A DNA stretch of 64,000 nucleotides from positions 9,606,938-9,670,937 of the forward strand of contig NZ_CP037423.1 in NCBI RefSeq assembly GCF_007754155.1, given 5' to 3'. The position numbers and the translations under genes are program-made. The notes under the pieces are model-generated. The model was not told the origin of the DNA and did no database searches. It was given only the letters and a program-made list of their open reading frames with translations. Below, piece by piece: positions 8,217 through 18,123 of this stretch. Within the stretch, counting starts at the first letter, position 1, and every line of letters begins with the position of its first letter. Origin of the DNA: Stieleria neptunia. Its GTDB lineage: Bacteria > Planctomycetota > Planctomycetia > Pirellulales > Pirellulaceae.

Positions 8217-10415
8217 GTGCCTTGCTCCAGCCTCAGCCGTGCATTCGTCTTGACGAGCGCCGCCGTGACCTTGGCCTGTTTCAACAACGGCATCAGTCCG
8301 GCGGCAGAGCAAGACGCCGAATCGATCGAGTTCTTTGAACGCAAGATTCGTCCGGTTCTGGTCGAACGCTGCTACGAATGCCACTCCTCCGACGCCGACT
8401 TGGTCCAAGGCGGGCTCCGCGTCGATGATCCCCAGGCGATGCTCCGCGGCGGCGATTCGGGATCAGCGATCGCGCCCGGCCAGCCGGCCGCCAGTTTGTT
8501 GCTCGCCGCGTTGCGTTACGACGGGATGGAAATGCCGCCGGATGAACCGTTGCCGGATGACGTGATCCGCGATTTCGAACGATGGATCGCCTCCGGCGCC
8601 GCGATGCCGGATCCACTTCCGACGGACGCCCCGCAGACGGAAACGGTGGACGAGTCGGAAGTCGATTGGGAACGGGCCAGGCAGTTTTGGGCGTTCCAAC
8701 CGCCCGCCCTGCATCACCCCCATGAGATCGCCGGTCACGATGACGCCGGATCGTCCTGGGCGGCGAACAAATTGGATCGGTTCGTCTTCGCCAGGCTTTC
8801 GCAACACGGTCTTTCCCCCAATCCACCGGCATCCAAACGGATCTGGTTGCGGCGTGTCAGTTTCGACCTGACCGGGTTGCCGCCGACGATCGAAGACGTG
8901 AAAGCCTTCCAAGCCGATACCAGCCCCCATGCCAAATTCCGTGTCGTCGATCGCTTGTTGGCTTCACCCCAACACGGTGAACGATGGGCTCGAATCTGGC
9001 TGGACGTCGCACGTTTTGCCGAAGACCAGGCCCACATCGTTGGCAACAATGATTCGCTGACCTACCCCAACGCCTACCTGTACCGCGATTGGGTCATCCA
9101 CGCCTTGGCCAGCGACATGCCCTATGACGCTTTTGTCAGGGATCAATTGGCGGCCGATCTGCTCCACCCCGATGCCCCGGAACGCCACGTCGCACTCGGT
9201 TTCCTCGGACTCGGCCCCAAGTACTACCGTCGCAACGCCCCGGAAGTGATGGCCGATGAATGGGAAGATCGCATCGACACCGTCTCGCGTGGCTTGCTGG
9301 GGCTGACGGTCGCCTGTGCACGCTGCCATGACCACAAATATGATCCCGTGCCGACCGCGGATTACTACGCCCTGGCCGGTGTCTTTGCCAGCACCGAGAT
9401 GTTCAATCGGCCGCTCGATGAGTCCGTCGAAACCAACGGCGCTCAAGCGAAAAAACCACAAGACGCCGTGCACATTGTCCGCGAAGGAAAACCACAAGAT
9501 TTGAAGGTGATGATCCGCGGGGACGCCAAGCGTCTGGGTGAAACCGTCCCACGCGGTTTCTTGACCGTGCTGCAGCCCCCCGAGACTGATCCTTCGACAG
9601 CCGGCGGATTTGACAACGGCAGCGGCCGGGCGGCGCTGGCCGACGCGATCGCTGATCCGTCCAATCCGCTGACCGCCCGCGTGATCGTCAATCGGGTTTG
9701 GCACCAATTGATGGGCGCGCCGATCGTCGCCACACCGAGCAACTTCGGTTCGCTCGGCGGACGTCCCTCCCACCCGTTGCTGCTGGACGACCTGGCGGTT
9801 CGATTCATGAATGCCGGATGGTCGCTGAAGTGGTTGCAGCGGGAAATCGTTCTGTCGGCCGCCTACGGGCAAAGCAGCGAAATCGACCCGGCCAAATTCG
9901 AGACCGACCCGGACAACACCTGGCGTTGGCGGATGCCGCGACGGCGGTTGACTCTGGAAGCGTATCGCGACGCCATCCTGTCGGCTTCCGGCCGACTGGA
10001 CGCCACCCTGGGCGGCCGATCGATCGATCCCCAACAGACGTCGTCCGGTCGCCGGACCGTTTACAGCGAAGTCAGTCGATTGGACCTGAGCCCCATGCTG
10101 GCGCGGTTTGATTTTCCCGACCCCAATGCGCACAGCCCCGGCCGCCACGAAACCACCACTCCCTTACAGAAACTGTTTCTGCTCAACAGCCCGTTCCTGA
10201 TCCACCAGGCGTCGATGTTGGCCGACCGAATCCAACTGGCCGGAACGACCGATTCCCAGCGGATCGCGTTCGCCTGGCGGTTGCTCTACGGAAGAGCGCC
10301 CAGCGACGACGAACGCGAGCTTGCCAAACGCTACGTCGCCGATGGCAGCCAGGAGCGTTGGAACGGCCTTGCGCAGACGCTGTTGATCAGCAACGAAATG
10401 TTCATGTTGGATTGA
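8217..10415 (+). CDS. PSCyt1-PSCyt2-PSD1 planctomycete cytochrome protein
   Basis: 732 residues from GTG 8217, chosen because it gives a signal peptide (FVLTSAAVTLACFNNGISPA); the frame stays open further upstream. Order of domains: PSCyt1 with haem-binding CYECH (about residues 50-120), PSCyt2 (DRFVFARLSQHGLSP, WLRRVSFDLTGLPPT) with a second CARCH haem motif, then PSD1 (NRVWHQLMGAPIVATPSNFG, REIVLSAAYGQSS). Such proteins are exported, c-type haem proteins nearly confined to Planctomycetota and close relatives. They are almost always encoded next to a DUF1501 gene, as here (2 bp gap). Expansion in polysaccharide-degrading planctomycetes suggests a role in carbohydrate oxidation, but no reaction is proven. 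Confidence 0.92.
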   Translation: MPCSSLSRAFVLTSAAVTLACFNNGISPAAEQDAESIEFFERKIRPVLVERCYECHSSDADLVQGGLRVDDPQAMLRGGDSGSAIAPGQPAASLLLAALRYDGMEMPPDEPLPDDVIRDFERWIASGAAMPDPLPTDAPQTETVDESEVDWERARQFWAFQPPALHHPHEIAGHDDAGSSWAANKLDRFVFARLSQHGLSPNPPASKRIWLRRVSFDLTGLPPTIEDVKAFQADTSPHAKFRVVDRLLASPQHGERWARIWLDVARFAEDQAHIVGNNDSLTYPNAYLYRDWVIHALASDMPYDAFVRDQLAADLLHPDAPERHVALGFLGLGPKYYRRNAPEVMADEWEDRIDTVSRGLLGLTVACARCHDHKYDPVPTADYYALAGVFASTEMFNRPLDESVETNGAQAKKPQDAVHIVREGKPQDLKVMIRGDAKRLGETVPRGFLTVLQPPETDPSTAGGFDNGSGRAALADAIADPSNPLTARVIVNRVWHQLMGAPIVATPSNFGSLGGRPSHPLLLDDLAVRFMNAGWSLKWLQREIVLSAAYGQSSEIDPAKFETDPDNTWRWRMPRRRLTLEAYRDAILSASGRLDATLGGRSIDPQQTSSGRRTVYSEVSRLDLSPMLARFDFPDPNAHSPGRHETTTPLQKLFLLNSPFLIHQASMLADRIQLAGTTDSQRIAFAWRLLYGRAPSDDERELAKRYVADGSQERWNGLAQTLLISNEMFMLD

Positions 10416-10417
10416 TC

Positions 10418-11824
10418 ATGCACGATTCCTTTTCCCGCCGTCATTTATTTCGCCGCAGCGGCGCCGGCTTTGGTTCGGTCGGATTGATGTCCGCCCTGGC
10501 ATCCGATCAGATCCTTGCCGGCGATGCATCGGTCAGCGATGGGTTGCACCATCGAGCCCGCGCCAAGCGGGTGATTTTCTTGTTCATGAACGGTGCACCG
10601 TCACACGTCGACACGTTTGACCCCAAACCGATGCTGGCCAAACACGCGGGGGAATCGCCGAACGATCATTCGGTCGACAAAAAGAACCGCGCCGGCGGGT
10701 ACATGCCCTCACCGTTTCAGTTTAGCGCCCATGGCGAAAGTGGCGTCGTGATGAGCGAGCTGTTTCCCAAGCTGGCCGATCATGCCGACGATTTGTGCGT
10801 CGTGCGTTCGATGCACACCGATGTCCCCAATCACGAACCCGGTTTGTTGCTGATGCAATCGGGCCACCAACAACCGACGCGTCCCAGCATGGGGTCTTGG
10901 TTGTCCTACGGCTTGGGCAGCGAAAACGCGAACCTGCCGTCGTTCATCGCGCTCTCCCCGGGGTTGCCCGTCGTCGGCCCACAACTATGGTCCAACGCGT
11001 TCCTGCCCGGTCAACACCAGGGCATCGAGATCGACACGAACCATTCCGATGTCGAAAAACTGATCCACAACATTCGGAACCCGCACCTGTCGCGGTCGGA
11101 TCAACGCGAGCAGTTGGACCTGCTGCAGAAATTCAACCAGATTCATCGACAGCAACGCCCCGGCGAAGCATCGCTGGAAACACACATTCGATCGATGGAG
11201 TTGGCCTTTGAGATGCAGCGTGAAGCGTCCGAGGCGTTTGACCTGGATCGCGAAAGCCAACGGACGCGCCAAGCCTACGGCGATTCGGAGTTCGGCCGCA
11301 GCTGCTTACTGGGCAGACGGCTGCTGGAGCGCGGCGTCCGCGTGGTCCAAGTGTTTTATGTCAAAAAGAACAGCAAGCAGCCGTGGGACACCCACCGCAA
11401 CAACAACTCCGGTCACGAAAAACTCTGTGCCGACGCCGATCAAGTCACCGCGGCGTTGCTGTCGGATTTGAAACGCCGCGGGATGTTGGACGACACGCTG
11501 GTGATCTGGGGCGGTGAATTCGGCCGCACGCCGTACGCCCAAGTCGATAAAGACAAAGACCCCAAGAAAGCGGGACGCGACCATCATCACACCGGGTTTT
11601 CGATGTGGCTGGCCGGAGGCGGGGTGCGCGGCGGATACACGCACGGGGCGACCGACGATTTCGGGATGCACGCCGTCGAGAAACGGGTCCACGTCCACGA
11701 CCTGCACGCCACCGTGCTGCACCTGATGGGGATCGATCACACCCGATTGACCTACCGCTACTCCGGACGCGATTTTCGACTGACCGACGTTCACGGCCGT
11801 GTCGTCGACGACTGGTTCGCCTGA
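10418..11824 (+). CDS. DUF1501 Tat-exported protein
   Basis: 468 residues, starting 2 bp after the cytochrome gene. The N-terminus (SRRHLFRRSGAGFGSVGLM) has the twin-arginine export pattern followed by a hydrophobic stretch. The body carries DUF1501 signatures: FLFMNGAPSHVDTFDPKP, WDTHRNNNSGHEKLC, VIWGGEFGRTPYAQ and GRDHHHTGFSMWLAGGGVRGG. The fold is related to alkaline phosphatase and sulfatase enzymes, and the Asp/His residues in these motifs fit a metal site. It is the usual partner of PSCyt/PSD1 proteins, and the two are inferred to work together in the periplasm. Substrate unknown. Confidence 0.92.
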   Translation: MHDSFSRRHLFRRSGAGFGSVGLMSALASDQILAGDASVSDGLHHRARAKRVIFLFMNGAPSHVDTFDPKPMLAKHAGESPNDHSVDKKNRAGGYMPSPFQFSAHGESGVVMSELFPKLADHADDLCVVRSMHTDVPNHEPGLLLMQSGHQQPTRPSMGSWLSYGLGSENANLPSFIALSPGLPVVGPQLWSNAFLPGQHQGIEIDTNHSDVEKLIHNIRNPHLSRSDQREQLDLLQKFNQIHRQQRPGEASLETHIRSMELAFEMQREASEAFDLDRESQRTRQAYGDSEFGRSCLLGRRLLERGVRVVQVFYVKKNSKQPWDTHRNNNSGHEKLCADADQVTAALLSDLKRRGMLDDTLVIWGGEFGRTPYAQVDKDKDPKKAGRDHHHTGFSMWLAGGGVRGGYTHGATDDFGMHAVEKRVHVHDLHATVLHLMGIDHTRLTYRYSGRDFRLTDVHGRVVDDWFA

Positions 11825-11858
11825 GCAGCAGGCAGAAAAAACGTGGCGGATGTTGAGC

Positions 11859-11915
11859 GTGGGATAGGCTTCCAGCCTGTCATTGCAGCGTCGACAGGCT
11901 GGAAGCCTATCCCAC
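11859..11915. repeat. Perfect 23-bp inverted repeat
   Basis: Arms at 11859-11881 (GTGGGATAGGCTTCCAGCC...) and 11893-11915 are exact reverse complements, with an 11-nt loop. It lies between convergent genes, so it could act as a bidirectional terminator, although no T-run follows. It is related to the GGAAGCTTA-CCAC elements at 22431-22497 and 40641-40777, and a fragment is at 31885-31899. Confidence 0.8.
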
Positions 11916-11933
11916 TTATTGACCGCATTCCGC

Positions 11934-12410
11934 TCATTCGCCGACGGCCATCGCGGAATAGGTCACCGCTTCTCCGCCGGTGGGGTCCAGCGATGCTTCG
12001 GCGTAGGACTCGTCGGTTTCCCAGATCCGGACCTGACAAGCCCGCGCCCCGGTTCCTTCCAGCACTTCTGGGCACATCTCTTCGAGCAAGTACTTGGCCA
12101 TGTTTTCTGCCGTCGGGTTGTACGGCATCACGAAGAATCGGCAGGGCTTGACCAGTTCGAGTGCCTGCCGGGCGTTGGCGTCGTCCTGGTGGATCAGAAA
12201 GCTGTGATCCCAATGCTCATCGATCCAGCCTTTGACACGCTGCTTGAGCACGGAAAAATCGAGAATCCGGCCGACGTCGTCCTGCGTCTCACCCTGGACG
12301 AAAAAATCCGCGACGTAGTTGTGGCCGTGGAAGTGCTCGCATTTTCCGCCGTGGCCGAACAATCGATGTCCGGCGCAGAACTTGATGCGACGCATGATGG
12401 TCAAAGCCAT
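11934..12410 (-). CDS. queD: 6-carboxytetrahydropterin synthase family (QueD)
   Basis: 158 residues. Zinc-binding histidines are visible: His15 in FCAGHRLFGH, then the CEHFHGHNY block containing the catalytic cysteine and two more histidines. WDHSFLIHQDD and PTAENMAKYL are further family hallmarks. QueD converts 7,8-dihydroneopterin triphosphate to 6-carboxytetrahydropterin in queuosine and deazapurine biosynthesis; the related PTPS branch makes pyruvoyl-tetrahydropterin. The length fits the family, slightly long because of a C-terminal tail. No other queuosine genes are nearby. It is transcribed in the same direction as the protease gene but ends 86 bp beyond it. Confidence 0.88.
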   Translation of the reverse strand: MALTIMRRIKFCAGHRLFGHGGKCEHFHGHNYVADFFVQGETQDDVGRILDFSVLKQRVKGWIDEHWDHSFLIHQDDANARQALELVKPCRFFVMPYNPTAENMAKYLLEEMCPEVLEGTGARACQVRIWETDESYAEASLDPTGGEAVTYSAMAVGE

Positions 12411-12496
12411 GGAAAATCTCGCGATTTGGAAAGTCAGGGGATTCGGGCCGATCAGCTTAACACTAACCCGGCAGGAAAGTCTTGCAAGGCGTCAAC

Positions 12497-14026
12497 CTAT
12501 TCCCGCACGACCATCAACAGCATTTGATTGCCGCGACGGATGGTCACGCGACAGGGCTGATTCTGGCGTTTGTACTCGTCCAGGACCGCCTCCAATTGGC
12601 GGGCCGATGCCAGCGGCAAACCTCCCGCCGTCTGGATCACATCGCCGACTTCCAGCCCGTCGCGTTCGGCGATGCTGTTGTCCTTGATGCCGGTGATGAT
12701 CAGCCCCGACTCCAGGTTGCGGTAGCCATATTTCTGGGCCGTCGCCGGGGTGACCGGCACCAACTCGGCGCCCATCACTTCACCCGATCCGAATTGGGCC
12801 ATCACCTCTTCGGTGCGTTCCTTCAAATCGACACGGACCTGCAAGGGCTTGCCGTCGCGATTGAGTTCCAGCTGCATTTGTGCTCCCGGCGGGCGGCTGG
12901 CGACGTAGTTTCGCATCTGCGCGTGGGTCTTCATCGGACGCCCGTCGATGGCCACCACAACGTCGCCGGGTTGAACCCCTGCCTGATCAGCCGGCATCCC
13001 TTCGAGCACCGATTCGATCAGCACACCGCGTTTGGCCTTCAACTGGTAGCCTTCGATCGTCTCCTCGTTGACCGGTCCCAAGCTGGCGCCCAAGAACCCG
13101 CGCCGCACGGTTCCGTTTTCGATGATCGAATTCAAAACGGGGGCGGCCAGTGAGACCGGGATGGCGAATCCGATCCCCGCGCTCGATCCGCTGCGGGACA
13201 TGATGGCGGTGTTGATCCCGACCAGCTCGCCGCGCAAGTTCACCAGCGGGCCGCCGGAGTTTCCGGGGTTGATCGCCGCGTCGGTCTGCAAGAAGTCTTC
13301 AAACCCGGCCCCGTCGCCGATGATGCCACGGATCCGGTTTTTCCCGCTGATGATTCCCGCCGTGACGGTTTGGTCGAGCCCAAAGGGGCTGCCGATCGCG
13401 ACGACCCAATCGCCGACTTGGATCGCGTCGGAGTTGCCCAACGGAGCGGCTTTGAGATCGTTGCGGTCAACCTTGACGACGGCCAGGTCGGTCTGGGGGT
13501 CGGTGCCGATGATGCGGCCGGCGGCTTTTTTCCCGTCGGAGAATTCGACCTCCAGCTCGTCGGCGCCTTCGACCACGTGATTGTTGGTCAGGATGTAGCC
13601 GTCGCTGCGAACGATCACGCCGCTTCCCATGCCGCTCTCTTCGCGACGTTGCGGCTGGCCTTCGGGGAGATTGAAAAATTGCTCAAACCCCGGCGGCAGC
13701 CCCGGCGGAACGCGTTGTCCACGAATGATCTGAGTCGCCTTGGTGTTGATGCTGACGACGCTCGGCCGCATCAAATTGGCAACGTTGCGAAACGCCGTCG
13801 ACAAGTCTTGTGCGGCACCAAGGTTCTGTCCTTGCAGCGGCGACGCTTGGCCGAACGGACTCGCCGCGGCACCGGATTGCGCCGCGACCACCTCTTGGGC
13901 ACCCGGGTCATTCCGCATGAACCCCGGTACGGTCATCACCGCGCCGGTGACGAGCGATCCCAAGATCATCGCGCCGAGGGCACCACGGATCGGTTTCCAG
14001 GATTGGGGCATTACCGTATTGGGCAT
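12497..14026 (-). CDS. HtrA/DegP-type serine protease with two PDZ domains
   Basis: 509 residues. ATG 14026 is preferred to an in-frame ATG at 14047 because AAGGGAG lies 8 nt before it. A transmembrane or signal segment (about residues 16-35) precedes a linker, then the trypsin-like domain. The catalytic triad is His150 (TNNHVVEGAD), Asp180 (TDLAVVKVD) and Ser257 (NPGNSGGPLVN). Two PDZ domains follow (about 305-400 and 415-509), with QPGDVVVAIDGRPM and LEVGDVIQTAGGLP. The usual role is periplasmic protein quality control. The gene is divergent from glgC across a 483-bp gap. Confidence 0.93.
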   Translation of the reverse strand: MPNTVMPQSWKPIRGALGAMILGSLVTGAVMTVPGFMRNDPGAQEVVAAQSGAAASPFGQASPLQGQNLGAAQDLSTAFRNVANLMRPSVVSINTKATQIIRGQRVPPGLPPGFEQFFNLPEGQPQRREESGMGSGVIVRSDGYILTNNHVVEGADELEVEFSDGKKAAGRIIGTDPQTDLAVVKVDRNDLKAAPLGNSDAIQVGDWVVAIGSPFGLDQTVTAGIISGKNRIRGIIGDGAGFEDFLQTDAAINPGNSGGPLVNLRGELVGINTAIMSRSGSSAGIGFAIPVSLAAPVLNSIIENGTVRRGFLGASLGPVNEETIEGYQLKAKRGVLIESVLEGMPADQAGVQPGDVVVAIDGRPMKTHAQMRNYVASRPPGAQMQLELNRDGKPLQVRVDLKERTEEVMAQFGSGEVMGAELVPVTPATAQKYGYRNLESGLIITGIKDNSIAERDGLEVGDVIQTAGGLPLASARQLEAVLDEYKRQNQPCRVTIRRGNQMLLMVVRE

Positions 14027-14509
14027 CGTTGAGACTCCCTTGTGCATTGATTGTAAAAATTTCGATCTCTGCTGACAGTTTTACACGCCGCAGCCGGCGA
14101 TCGATCCGATCGCCGCAAGCGATAGAACATGTCCGGGCCGACGGAGAAACCGCCAAAATTCGCCTGCCGCGGGACGCCGTTATCGTAGCGCGCGCGTCGA
14201 CCGATCGCATCACCGGCTGACAACTTGGCAGGGCCAGTCAGGCGGGAGCAAACAGCAGGCCAATCACCAACCACGGCAGATATTCCGTCGATATTCGTGT
14301 TTTCGGGTAGATTGCAAGCCGTTTCCGCGTGCGGCTGGTCTTGGAATTCTGTTACGCTATTCCGTATTGCTGTTTACAGACTGGGGCGGCGGCGGCAAGT
14401 ACGGTGGCCCCCACGGGACGATCGATTCCGACCAACATCGATTCGGCCTGGAATTGATTCGCAACGATTTACTGGGTGGTTCGTCCGGGATAGGGCGAAG
14501 CATCTGACC
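14027..14509. other. Divergent intergenic region between protease and glgC
   Basis: 483 bp without a convincing gene. It must hold the promoters of both flanking genes. TTGGAATTCTGTTACGCTATTCCG near 14340-14364 is AT-rich and could be part of the glgC promoter, but the -35/-10 spacing is not convincing. Confidence 0.4.
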
Positions 14510-15799
14510 ATGGAACGGGTGGCTCGAATGCGTGACACATTGACGGTGATTTTGGCAGGCGGTCGGGGTTCGCGACTGGAACCCCTGACACGCGACCGCG
14601 CGAAACCCGCGGTCCCCTTTGGTGGTCTCTACCGGATCATCGATTTTGTGCTCAGCAATTGTCTCAACAGCGACATGCGGCGGCTGTTGTTGCTGACTCA
14701 GTACAAAGCACAATCGCTGGACCGACACATCAACCTGGCTTGGCGGAATTACTTCTGCCGCGAACTCGGCGAGTTCATCGACGTCGTTCCGCCCCAACAG
14801 CGGATCGCGGGCAATTGGTATTCCGGGACCGCCGATGCGGTCTACCAAAACATCTACGCGATCGAGCGGGAGCAGCCCGAGCACATCGTCATCTTGGCGG
14901 GCGACCACATCTACAAGATGAACTACGGGCCGATGGTCGATCACCACCGCAAGCTGGACGCCGACATCACGATCGGCGCGTTGCGTGTGGGGGTCGACGA
15001 GGCGCGGCAATTCGGCGTCATGCAAACCGATCTGGATGGCCGCGTCATCGGATTTCAAGAGAAGCCCGAGAACCCGATCCCGACCCCCGAGGACCCCGAG
15101 TTCTGCCTGGCGTCGATGGGGATCTATGTCTTCAACGCCCGGTTCCTGTACGAGCAGTTGTGCGCCGACGCGACGCGAATGGACAGCGATCACGATTTCG
15201 GCAAGAACATCATCCCCCGGGCGATCGATTCACACCTGGTGTGCGCGTTTCCATTCCTGGACGAAAACCGCAAGTCCGACGCGTACTGGCGCGACGTCGG
15301 GACGATCGACGCGTATTACGAAGCGACGATGGATTTGATCAGCATCGATCCACAGTTGAACTTGTACGACAAGCATTGGCCGGTGCGTGCGTTCCAGCCG
15401 ATGTTGCCTCCGCCCAAGTTTGTCTTCGGCAGCGAAGGCATCTCGACGCGCCGAGGGACGGCGATGGACTCGTTGGTCTGCCAGGGCGCGATCATCAGCG
15501 GCGGCAGCGTCGCCCGCAGCGTGATCGGCCCGGGCGTGCGCATCAACAGTTACTCCTCGGTCGAAGACAGCATCTTGTTTGACGAAGTGAACGTCGGCCG
15601 CCGCAGTCGTCTGCGTCGCGTGATCGTCGACAAGGGGGTTTCGATCCCGCCGGAAACCGAGATCGGATTCGACCCGGTCGCCGATGCCGAGCGGGGATTC
15701 AAGGTCACCGAAAGCGGCTTGGTCGTGATCAGCCGAGGCGAGCTGATCACACCCCATTGCCCGGCCGAACCGGCGGCGGTGGGACAAGCCGGCGGTTGA
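14510..15799 (+). CDS. glgC: Glucose-1-phosphate adenylyltransferase
   Basis: 429 residues from ATG 14510; an ATG at 14528, directly before the conserved RDTLTVILAGG, is an equally plausible start. GGRGSRLEPLTRDRAKPAVP is the nucleotidyltransferase signature, and SNCLNSDMRR and NWYSGTADAVYQN are typical of ADP-glucose pyrophosphorylases. The C-terminal third is a left-handed beta-helix with hexapeptide-like repeats (AIISGGSVARSVIGPGVRI). The enzyme makes ADP-glucose for glycogen synthesis and is normally allosterically controlled. It stands alone here, without glgA or glgB. Confidence 0.95.
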   Translation: MERVARMRDTLTVILAGGRGSRLEPLTRDRAKPAVPFGGLYRIIDFVLSNCLNSDMRRLLLLTQYKAQSLDRHINLAWRNYFCRELGEFIDVVPPQQRIAGNWYSGTADAVYQNIYAIEREQPEHIVILAGDHIYKMNYGPMVDHHRKLDADITIGALRVGVDEARQFGVMQTDLDGRVIGFQEKPENPIPTPEDPEFCLASMGIYVFNARFLYEQLCADATRMDSDHDFGKNIIPRAIDSHLVCAFPFLDENRKSDAYWRDVGTIDAYYEATMDLISIDPQLNLYDKHWPVRAFQPMLPPPKFVFGSEGISTRRGTAMDSLVCQGAIISGGSVARSVIGPGVRINSYSSVEDSILFDEVNVGRRSRLRRVIVDKGVSIPPETEIGFDPVADAERGFKVTESGLVVISRGELITPHCPAEPAAVGQAGG

Positions 15800-15808
15800 A
15801 AAGGCGGG

Positions 15809-15826
15809 GGAGGTTTACAAACCTCC
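15809..15826. terminator. Short hairpin after glgC
   Basis: Arms GGAGGTTT and AAACCTCC are separated by 2 nt, 10 bp after the glgC stop. There is no clear T-run, so termination is only likely. Confidence 0.4.
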
Positions 15827-15903
15827 GTTGTCGCAATGGGGCCCGTCGGCCATGATGTGCGTCAAAGCGAACGATTCCTTTCACGCAACCATGGCGAAGC
15901 ATC

Positions 15904-17325
15904 GTGCCCTATACACCGCCCAGCGAAACGCCGGATTCGAACACGCCCTTGGACGATCAACAGGGTTGGCAAACCACGCCGTACCCGATCACGACGATGC
16001 CCCCGGGGATCCCCTACATCGTCGGCAACGAAGCGGCCGAGCGGTTCAGCTTCTACGGCATGAAGGCGATCCTGACCGTCTTCATGACCCAATATCTGAT
16101 CGGCAGCGGCGGCAGCGTCGATCCGATGAGCGACAACGATGCCAAGTTCTGGGTCCACACCTTTGTGATGGCCGCCTACTTCACGCCGCTGCTGGGTGCC
16201 TTCCTGGCCGACTGGCTGTTCGGAAAATACAAAACCATTCTCTATCTCTCGGTGCTGTACTGTTTCGGGCACCTGGCGTTGGCCCTGGACGAAACCCGCA
16301 TGGGGCTGGCCATCGGACTGAGCCTGATCGCGCTGGGCACCGGTGCCATCAAGCCCTGTGTTTCCGCCCACGTCGGTGATCAATTCGGAACCAAGAATTC
16401 TCACCTGCTGAGCAAGGTGTTCGGCTGGTTCTACGTCGCGATCAATCTGGGCGCGTTCGCCTCCACCGTTTTGACGCCCTGGTTGTTGGACCGCTTCGGA
16501 CCGCAAATCGCGTTCGGCGTGCCGGGCGTTTTGATGGCGATCGCGACGTTGTTGTTTTGGATGGGACGCAACAAGTTCGTTCATATTCCGCCGCGGGGTC
16601 CCCAAGTCTTTCGCGACGCATTCACCGGCGAAGGCGGTCGGGCGCTGCTTCGCCTGGCCCCGATCTACGTGCTGGTCGCGGTGTTTTGGAGCCTGTTTGA
16701 CCAGACGGCCAGCGCCTGGGTTTTGCAGGCCGAAAACATGGACCGAACGGTGATGGGCGTCGAACTGTTGTCCAGCCAAATCCAAGCCGCCAACCCGTTC
16801 CTGATTCTGATTCTGGTGCCGCTGTTCAGCTATGCCGTCTATCCCGCGATCAGCAAGGTCTTTCCGCTCACCCCGCTCCGTAAAATCACGATCGGGATGT
16901 TTGTCACCGTGTTTGCATTCTCGATCAGCGCCTTGATCGAAACCTCGATTCAGAACGGTGGGACGCCGAGTATTTCCTGGCAAGTGTTGGCGTACGTCCT
17001 GTTGACCGCTGCCGAAGTCATGGTCTCCATCACGTGCCTGGAATTCAGCTACACCCAAGCGCCCAACAGCATGAAAAGTATCGTGATGAGCTTTTATATG
17101 TTGTCGGTGTCGCTGGGTAATTTCATCACCGCCGGCGTCAATGCCATCATCAGCAACGCCGACGGAACGTCCAAGTTGCCCGGCGCGTCCTACTACTGGT
17201 TCTTCACCGGATTGATGCTCGTCGCCGCCGTGATCTTTATCGCCGTCGCAGTGACCTATCGCGGAAAGCAGTACATCCAAGAATCCGAAGTCGAAGCGGA
17301 ATCGGAAGCCGAAGGAACCGCGTAG
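15904..17325 (+). CDS. POT/PTR2 family proton-coupled peptide transporter
   Basis: 473 residues from GTG 15904. The POT signature [15 protein letters not shown] sits just after the N-terminal leader; Glu and Arg in this ExxER motif couple proton movement to substrate binding. About 12-14 membrane helices are readable, with [13 protein letters not shown] as the second family motif. A charged C-terminal tail ([11 protein letters not shown]) faces the cytoplasm. It would import di- or tripeptides. An oligopeptide ABC importer is encoded 20 kb away, so the organism has two peptide uptake routes in this window. Confidence 0.93.
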   Translation: MPYTPPSETPDSNTPLDDQQGWQTTPYPITTMPPGIPYIVGNEAAERFSFYGMKAILTVFMTQYLIGSGGSVDPMSDNDAKFWVHTFVMAAYFTPLLGAFLADWLFGKYKTILYLSVLYCFGHLALALDETRMGLAIGLSLIALGTGAIKPCVSAHVGDQFGTKNSHLLSKVFGWFYVAINLGAFASTVLTPWLLDRFGPQIAFGVPGVLMAIATLLFWMGRNKFVHIPPRGPQVFRDAFTGEGGRALLRLAPIYVLVAVFWSLFDQTASAWVLQAENMDRTVMGVELLSSQIQAANPFLILILVPLFSYAVYPAISKVFPLTPLRKITIGMFVTVFAFSISALIETSIQNGGTPSISWQVLAYVLLTAAEVMVSITCLEFSYTQAPNSMKSIVMSFYMLSVSLGNFITAGVNAIISNADGTSKLPGASYYWFFTGLMLVAAVIFIAVAVTYRGKQYIQESEVEAESEAEGTA

Positions 17326-17400
17326 GTTTTTCGCGGCGACCCGCTGCGATCCCTCCGGGACGTCGATTCTTTATCGCAGGATTTGGCAACTGATTTAGTT

Positions 17401-17452
17401 TCTCTCCCTCTGGGAGAGACGGCGTTTGCGCAGCAAGCAAACGCCAGAGAGG
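17401..17452. repeat. Hairpin upstream of the RAYT left repeat
   Basis: CTCTCCCTCTGGGAGAG and the arms GGCGTTTGC/GCAAACGCC form two adjacent hairpins. Non-coding; part of the repeat-filled gap 17326-17639. Confidence 0.5.
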
Positions 17453-17457
17453 GCCGA

Positions 17458-17649
17458 CGCTGCGCTGACCTCTGGCTACTGGCCATGCTCCCGGCGGGAT
17501 CAATCGGGCGTTCCAGACGCGGCACGGCCGCGGGGGCTGGACCCCGAATGGGGTCGAAGCGCGTAGCCGGAGGTGAGCGCAGCGACACCTCCGGAAATCC
17601 CCACCCCACCAACCACGACCCGGACGGGGTCGCAGCCAATCACGTCAGG
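17458..17649. repeat. 192-bp direct repeat, left copy
   Basis: Nearly identical to 18504-18695, same orientation. It contains REP-like elements (GTAGCCGGAGGTGAGCGCAG and GACACCTCCGG). Its last 10 bases overlap the 3' end of the transposase gene and supply its stop codon. Confidence 0.85.
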
Positions 17650-18083
17650 TACTTCGGATCGTACTGAACACCCGCGCGATCCAACATCTCCATTAACTCC
17701 TCTTGAAACGTGCGTTTGCGATGGTGTTCACGCTGCCGCGCAATATATCCCTTCACCTTGGATCGCTCGGTCACGCTGACCGAAAACACCGCGTAACCTT
17801 CTTGCCAGGCAAAGTCCTTCATGCCGACGTCCGAGTGAACCCACGCCGACGACGCTTTTTTGAGTTCCCGCATCGTATCGCTGATTGCGCGAGAGGGTTT
17901 GAAACCGATCAGCAAATGCACGTGGTCTTCGACACCGCCGATCCCTTGGGGTGCCAAATTCAACCCGCGAAGGGTTCCTCCCAGGTATTCGTAAAGGCGT
18001 TCTTCCCAGGAACGGTGAATCCATTTCATGCGGTACTTGGTGCTAAAGGTGACGTGAAGGTGAATGCTATGGAACGTGGACAT
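17640..18083 (-). CDS. REP-associated tyrosine transposase (RAYT, Y1 family)
   Basis: 147 residues. ATG 18083 is preceded by AAGGAG at 6 nt. IS200-type Y1 transposase features: the HUH-class metal motif in GGVEDHVHLLIG (His54, His56), the catalytic tyrosine Tyr113 in KGYIARQREHHRKRTFQEE, and the GYAVFSVS strand between them. The length matches the family and all key residues are present, so it is probably functional. Such enzymes nick and move palindromic REP sequences as single strands. Here the gene is enclosed by a 192-bp direct repeat and abuts a tandem array of REP-like units. A classic IS200 would have subterminal hairpins, not long direct repeats, so a domesticated RAYT is more likely. 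Confidence 0.9.
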   Translation of the reverse strand: MSTFHSIHLHVTFSTKYRMKWIHRSWEERLYEYLGGTLRGLNLAPQGIGGVEDHVHLLIGFKPSRAISDTMRELKKASSAWVHSDVGMKDFAWQEGYAVFSVSVTERSKVKGYIARQREHHRKRTFQEELMEMLDRAGVQYDPKYLT

Positions 18084-18123
18084 GGTTGCTCCTTCGAGGG
18101 AGTTAGGATTGGAGGTGGAAATG

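Noticed and set aside
8964..10148. Minus-strand frame of 394 codons inside the PSCyt/PSD1 gene
   Set aside because: Antisense shadow of a gene with strong family motifs.
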